From an uncultured Ruminococcus sp. (GTDB lineage: Bacteria; Bacillota; Clostridia; Oscillospirales; Acutalibacteraceae), in assembly GCA_902773065.1 (NCBI GenBank), contig CACYDD010000028.1, forward strand, positions 1 to 6,369: a stretch of 6,369 nucleotides of DNA, in the 5' to 3' direction. Shown here piece by piece: positions 5,217-6,369 of this stretch. How positions within the stretch are numbered: the stretch's first letter is position 1; each line of letters begins with the position of its first letter. The notes beneath the pieces are model-generated. The model had not been told where the DNA came from, made no database searches, and saw nothing but the letters and a program-made list of their open reading frames with translations. A program made the position numbers and the translations under genes.

Positions 5217-5865
5217 AGTTCGATTTCTCGTCATCGCCTCCGATGCCTAAAGAGTCCGCCGTGTCAGCGATATCGGCAAGTGTACTCATCGCCTGATAGG
5301 CTTTACTGCTGGTAATGGATTCCAGCATATTATTCAGTGAATCAATACCGTAGGCTGTTTTTTCACAGCCAAGCTGAAACTGACCGTTTGACAATTTCCA
5401 TTCCCTGATCGTCCAGTTATCCTTTTCAATGATACCAAGGACACTTTCTCCTGTGTAATCATAGAATTCAAAATGTTCTTTCAGATATTGTTTGCCATAA
5501 GCTTCTTCCAATGCTCTGTAGACAACGCCAAGATTCTGGTCGAGGAATATTTCATTCAGATAGGCACGTAACTCAGAAGCACTCATTGATTCTTCGCTGA
5601 CACTTTCTTCCGCAGCGGAAGGCTCATAAGCCGGTAATGCACGGCTGCTTTCATCTGTGCTGTAGGAAGAGGATTCGTCATCATAGGTTGATGATTCAAC
5701 GGAGCTTTCCGCCTGACTGTAGGTACTGTCAGAACTTTCAACAGCATTACTGCTTTCTGTCGGAGGAGCAGTCTCTGTCCTATGTCCGCAGGCAGTCATT
5801 GCACTTGCAGCAATTACCATTGCCAGAAGCAAAATCGTGATTCTTTTTGTACTTGTTTCTTTCAT
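5215..5865 (-). CDS. Ser/Glu-rich secreted lipoprotein, function unknown
   Basis: This 216-residue protein has a bacterial lipoprotein signal peptide: a basic N-terminus (KETSTKR), a hydrophobic stretch at 9-22 and a lipobox MTAC with Cys26 as the predicted lipid-modified residue. It should be anchored to the outer face of the cytoplasmic membrane. Residues 31-98 form a low-complexity Ser/Glu/Thr/Tyr linker with many ESS repeats, a typical flexible wall-spanning spacer. The remaining part (99-216) is a small soluble domain containing LRAYLNEIF, FEFYDYTGES and a single Cys at 167. I cannot name that domain. The start is fixed by the SD site at 5874-5880. It lies 26 bases downstream of the dus stop and is probably cotranscribed with it, ending at the shared terminator. 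A link in function to the tRNA enzyme is not implied. Confident as a lipoprotein, role unknown. Confidence 0.88.
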   Translation of the reverse strand: MKETSTKRITILLLAMVIAASAMTACGHRTETAPPTESSNAVESSDSTYSQAESSVESSTYDDESSSYSTDESSRALPAYEPSAAEESVSEESMSASELRAYLNEIFLDQNLGVVYRALEEAYGKQYLKEHFEFYDYTGESVLGIIEKDNWTIREWKLSNGQFQLGCEKTAYGIDSLNNMLESITSSKAYQAMSTLADIADTADSLGIGGDDEKSN

Positions 5866-5873
5866 TTCACTTT

Positions 5874-5880
5874 CTCCTTT
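5874..5880 (-). promoter_or_regulatory. Shine-Dalgarno site of the lipoprotein
   Basis: On the minus strand AAAGGAG lies 8 bases before the ATG (5863-5865). It sits in the 26-base gap after the dus stop, and this gap is too short for a separate standard promoter unless that lies inside dus. Confidence 0.85.
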
Positions 5881-5891
5881 TTCTTTTTCTT

Positions 5892-6369
5892 TTATCCTTC
5901 AATCATTTTACAAAGCTCGATCAGATCATCAAATGTTTCCAGTGTTCCGGCCTTTCTTCGGAGTGCCGCCGCACCGTGAACGCCCTTAAAATACCATGCA
6001 GCGTGTTTTCTTGCTTCACGCATACCGATTTTTTCGCCTTTATATTCGCATAATGTCTGTATATGCCGCAGAAGAACAGAAATTCGCTCTGCATTGGAGA
6101 TCGGTAGGGAAGGTCTGTCGTACCCGAGAAGGCTGTTGATCTCACGGAAGATCCATGGATTGCCGAGTGCACCCCTTCCGATCATGACAAAGTCGCAGTT
6201 CGTCTGTTCATACATTTTGGCGGCATCTTCGGCACTGGTGATATCACCGTTGCCAATGACAGGAATACTGACGGCTTTTTTGACCTCACGGATAATATTC
6301 CAGTCAGCAGACGGCATATACTGCTGTTCCCTTGTTCTGCCGTGAACCGTTACCGCCGCCGCACCTGCC
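5892..6369 (-). CDS. dus: tRNA-dihydrouridine synthase, DusB/NifR3-like, C-terminal half
   Basis: This is an FMN-dependent enzyme that reduces uridine to dihydrouridine in tRNA, using NADPH. The frame is open to the right edge, so the gene is cut at its 5' end and about 158 residues are seen of a usual ~320. The visible part begins in the barrel with GAAAVTVHGRTREQQY. The HGRT segment is highly conserved in Dus proteins. It is followed by ADWNIIREVK, then VSIPVIGNGDI and VMIGRGALGNPWIF, the two FMN-phosphate-binding loops. The helical C-terminal domain contains REARKHAAWYFKGVHGAAALR, matching the typical DusB ending. The catalytic Cys lies in the missing N-terminal half. An internal ATG at 6315-6317 is not the start, because conserved family sequence continues upstream of it. 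The stop is at 5892-5894, and the lipoprotein gene follows in the same direction. Dus family is certain; the DusB-like subgroup is likely. Confidence 0.94.
   Translation of the reverse strand, partial: AGAAAVTVHGRTREQQYMPSADWNIIREVKKAVSIPVIGNGDITSAEDAAKMYEQTNCDFVMIGRGALGNPWIFREINSLLGYDRPSLPISNAERISVLLRHIQTLCEYKGEKIGMREARKHAAWYFKGVHGAAALRRKAGTLETFDDLIELCKMIEG

Noticed and set aside
5637..6053. Plus-strand short ORFs opposite the lipoprotein and dus genes
   Set aside because: They are antisense to clear genes and rich in Cys, Phe and Ser from reversed coding bias, with no initiation signals.
6315..6317. ATG as the start of the dus gene
   Set aside because: Conserved Dus sequence (VTVHGRTREQQY) continues upstream in frame to the window edge, so this is an internal Met.

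Overview
The window most resembles a chromosomal segment of a low-to-moderate GC Bacillota (Clostridia, Ruminococcus-like). The evidence is strong sigma-A type promoters, purine-rich Shine-Dalgarno sites, Rho-independent terminators after most genes, a YebC/PmpR-family protein, a Dus enzyme and a Ser-rich lipoprotein typical of gut Clostridia. The genus is inferred from style; no 16S or marker gene is present.

Layout, left to right. (a) 1-509: the 3' part of a type III toxin-antitoxin toxin of the ToxN/AbiQ family. Its reading frame is broken near a six-A run at 45-50. The conserved N-terminus reads in one frame and the rest in another, and restoring one A reunites them. The RNA antitoxin repeats that normally precede such a gene would lie left of base 1. 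(b) 510-874: a 365-base stretch without a convincing gene. It holds an inverted repeat, two diverged copies of a GC-rich motif and promoter-like boxes. (c) 875-1612: a yebC/pmpR-family gene with its own promoter, SD site and terminator. (d) 1680-2258: a small four-helix membrane protein of unknown role, whose terminator hairpin starts inside its last codons. (e) 2259-2453: an intergenic region with a short A/T-rich tandem repeat and a perfect-consensus promoter. (f) 2454-5081: a complete P-type Ca2+ ATPase of PMCA-like (type IIB) build. (g) 5082-5214: a heptanucleotide G-rich tandem array, then a strong bidirectional terminator. (h) Minus strand: the 3' half of a DusB-like tRNA-dihydrouridine synthase gene (right edge) followed 26 bases later by a Ser-rich lipoprotein gene, probably one operon, converging on the ATPase gene.

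Apart from the dus-lipoprotein pair, the genes look like separate transcription units. The core genes (yebC, Ca2+ ATPase, dus) are housekeeping in type. The accessory signal is the broken toxin at the left edge, which is visibly more A/T-rich than the rest. I see no convincing new multi-gene system. The best leads are the homopolymer frameshift in the toxin, the G-rich heptamer array and the unexplained repeats upstream of yebC.
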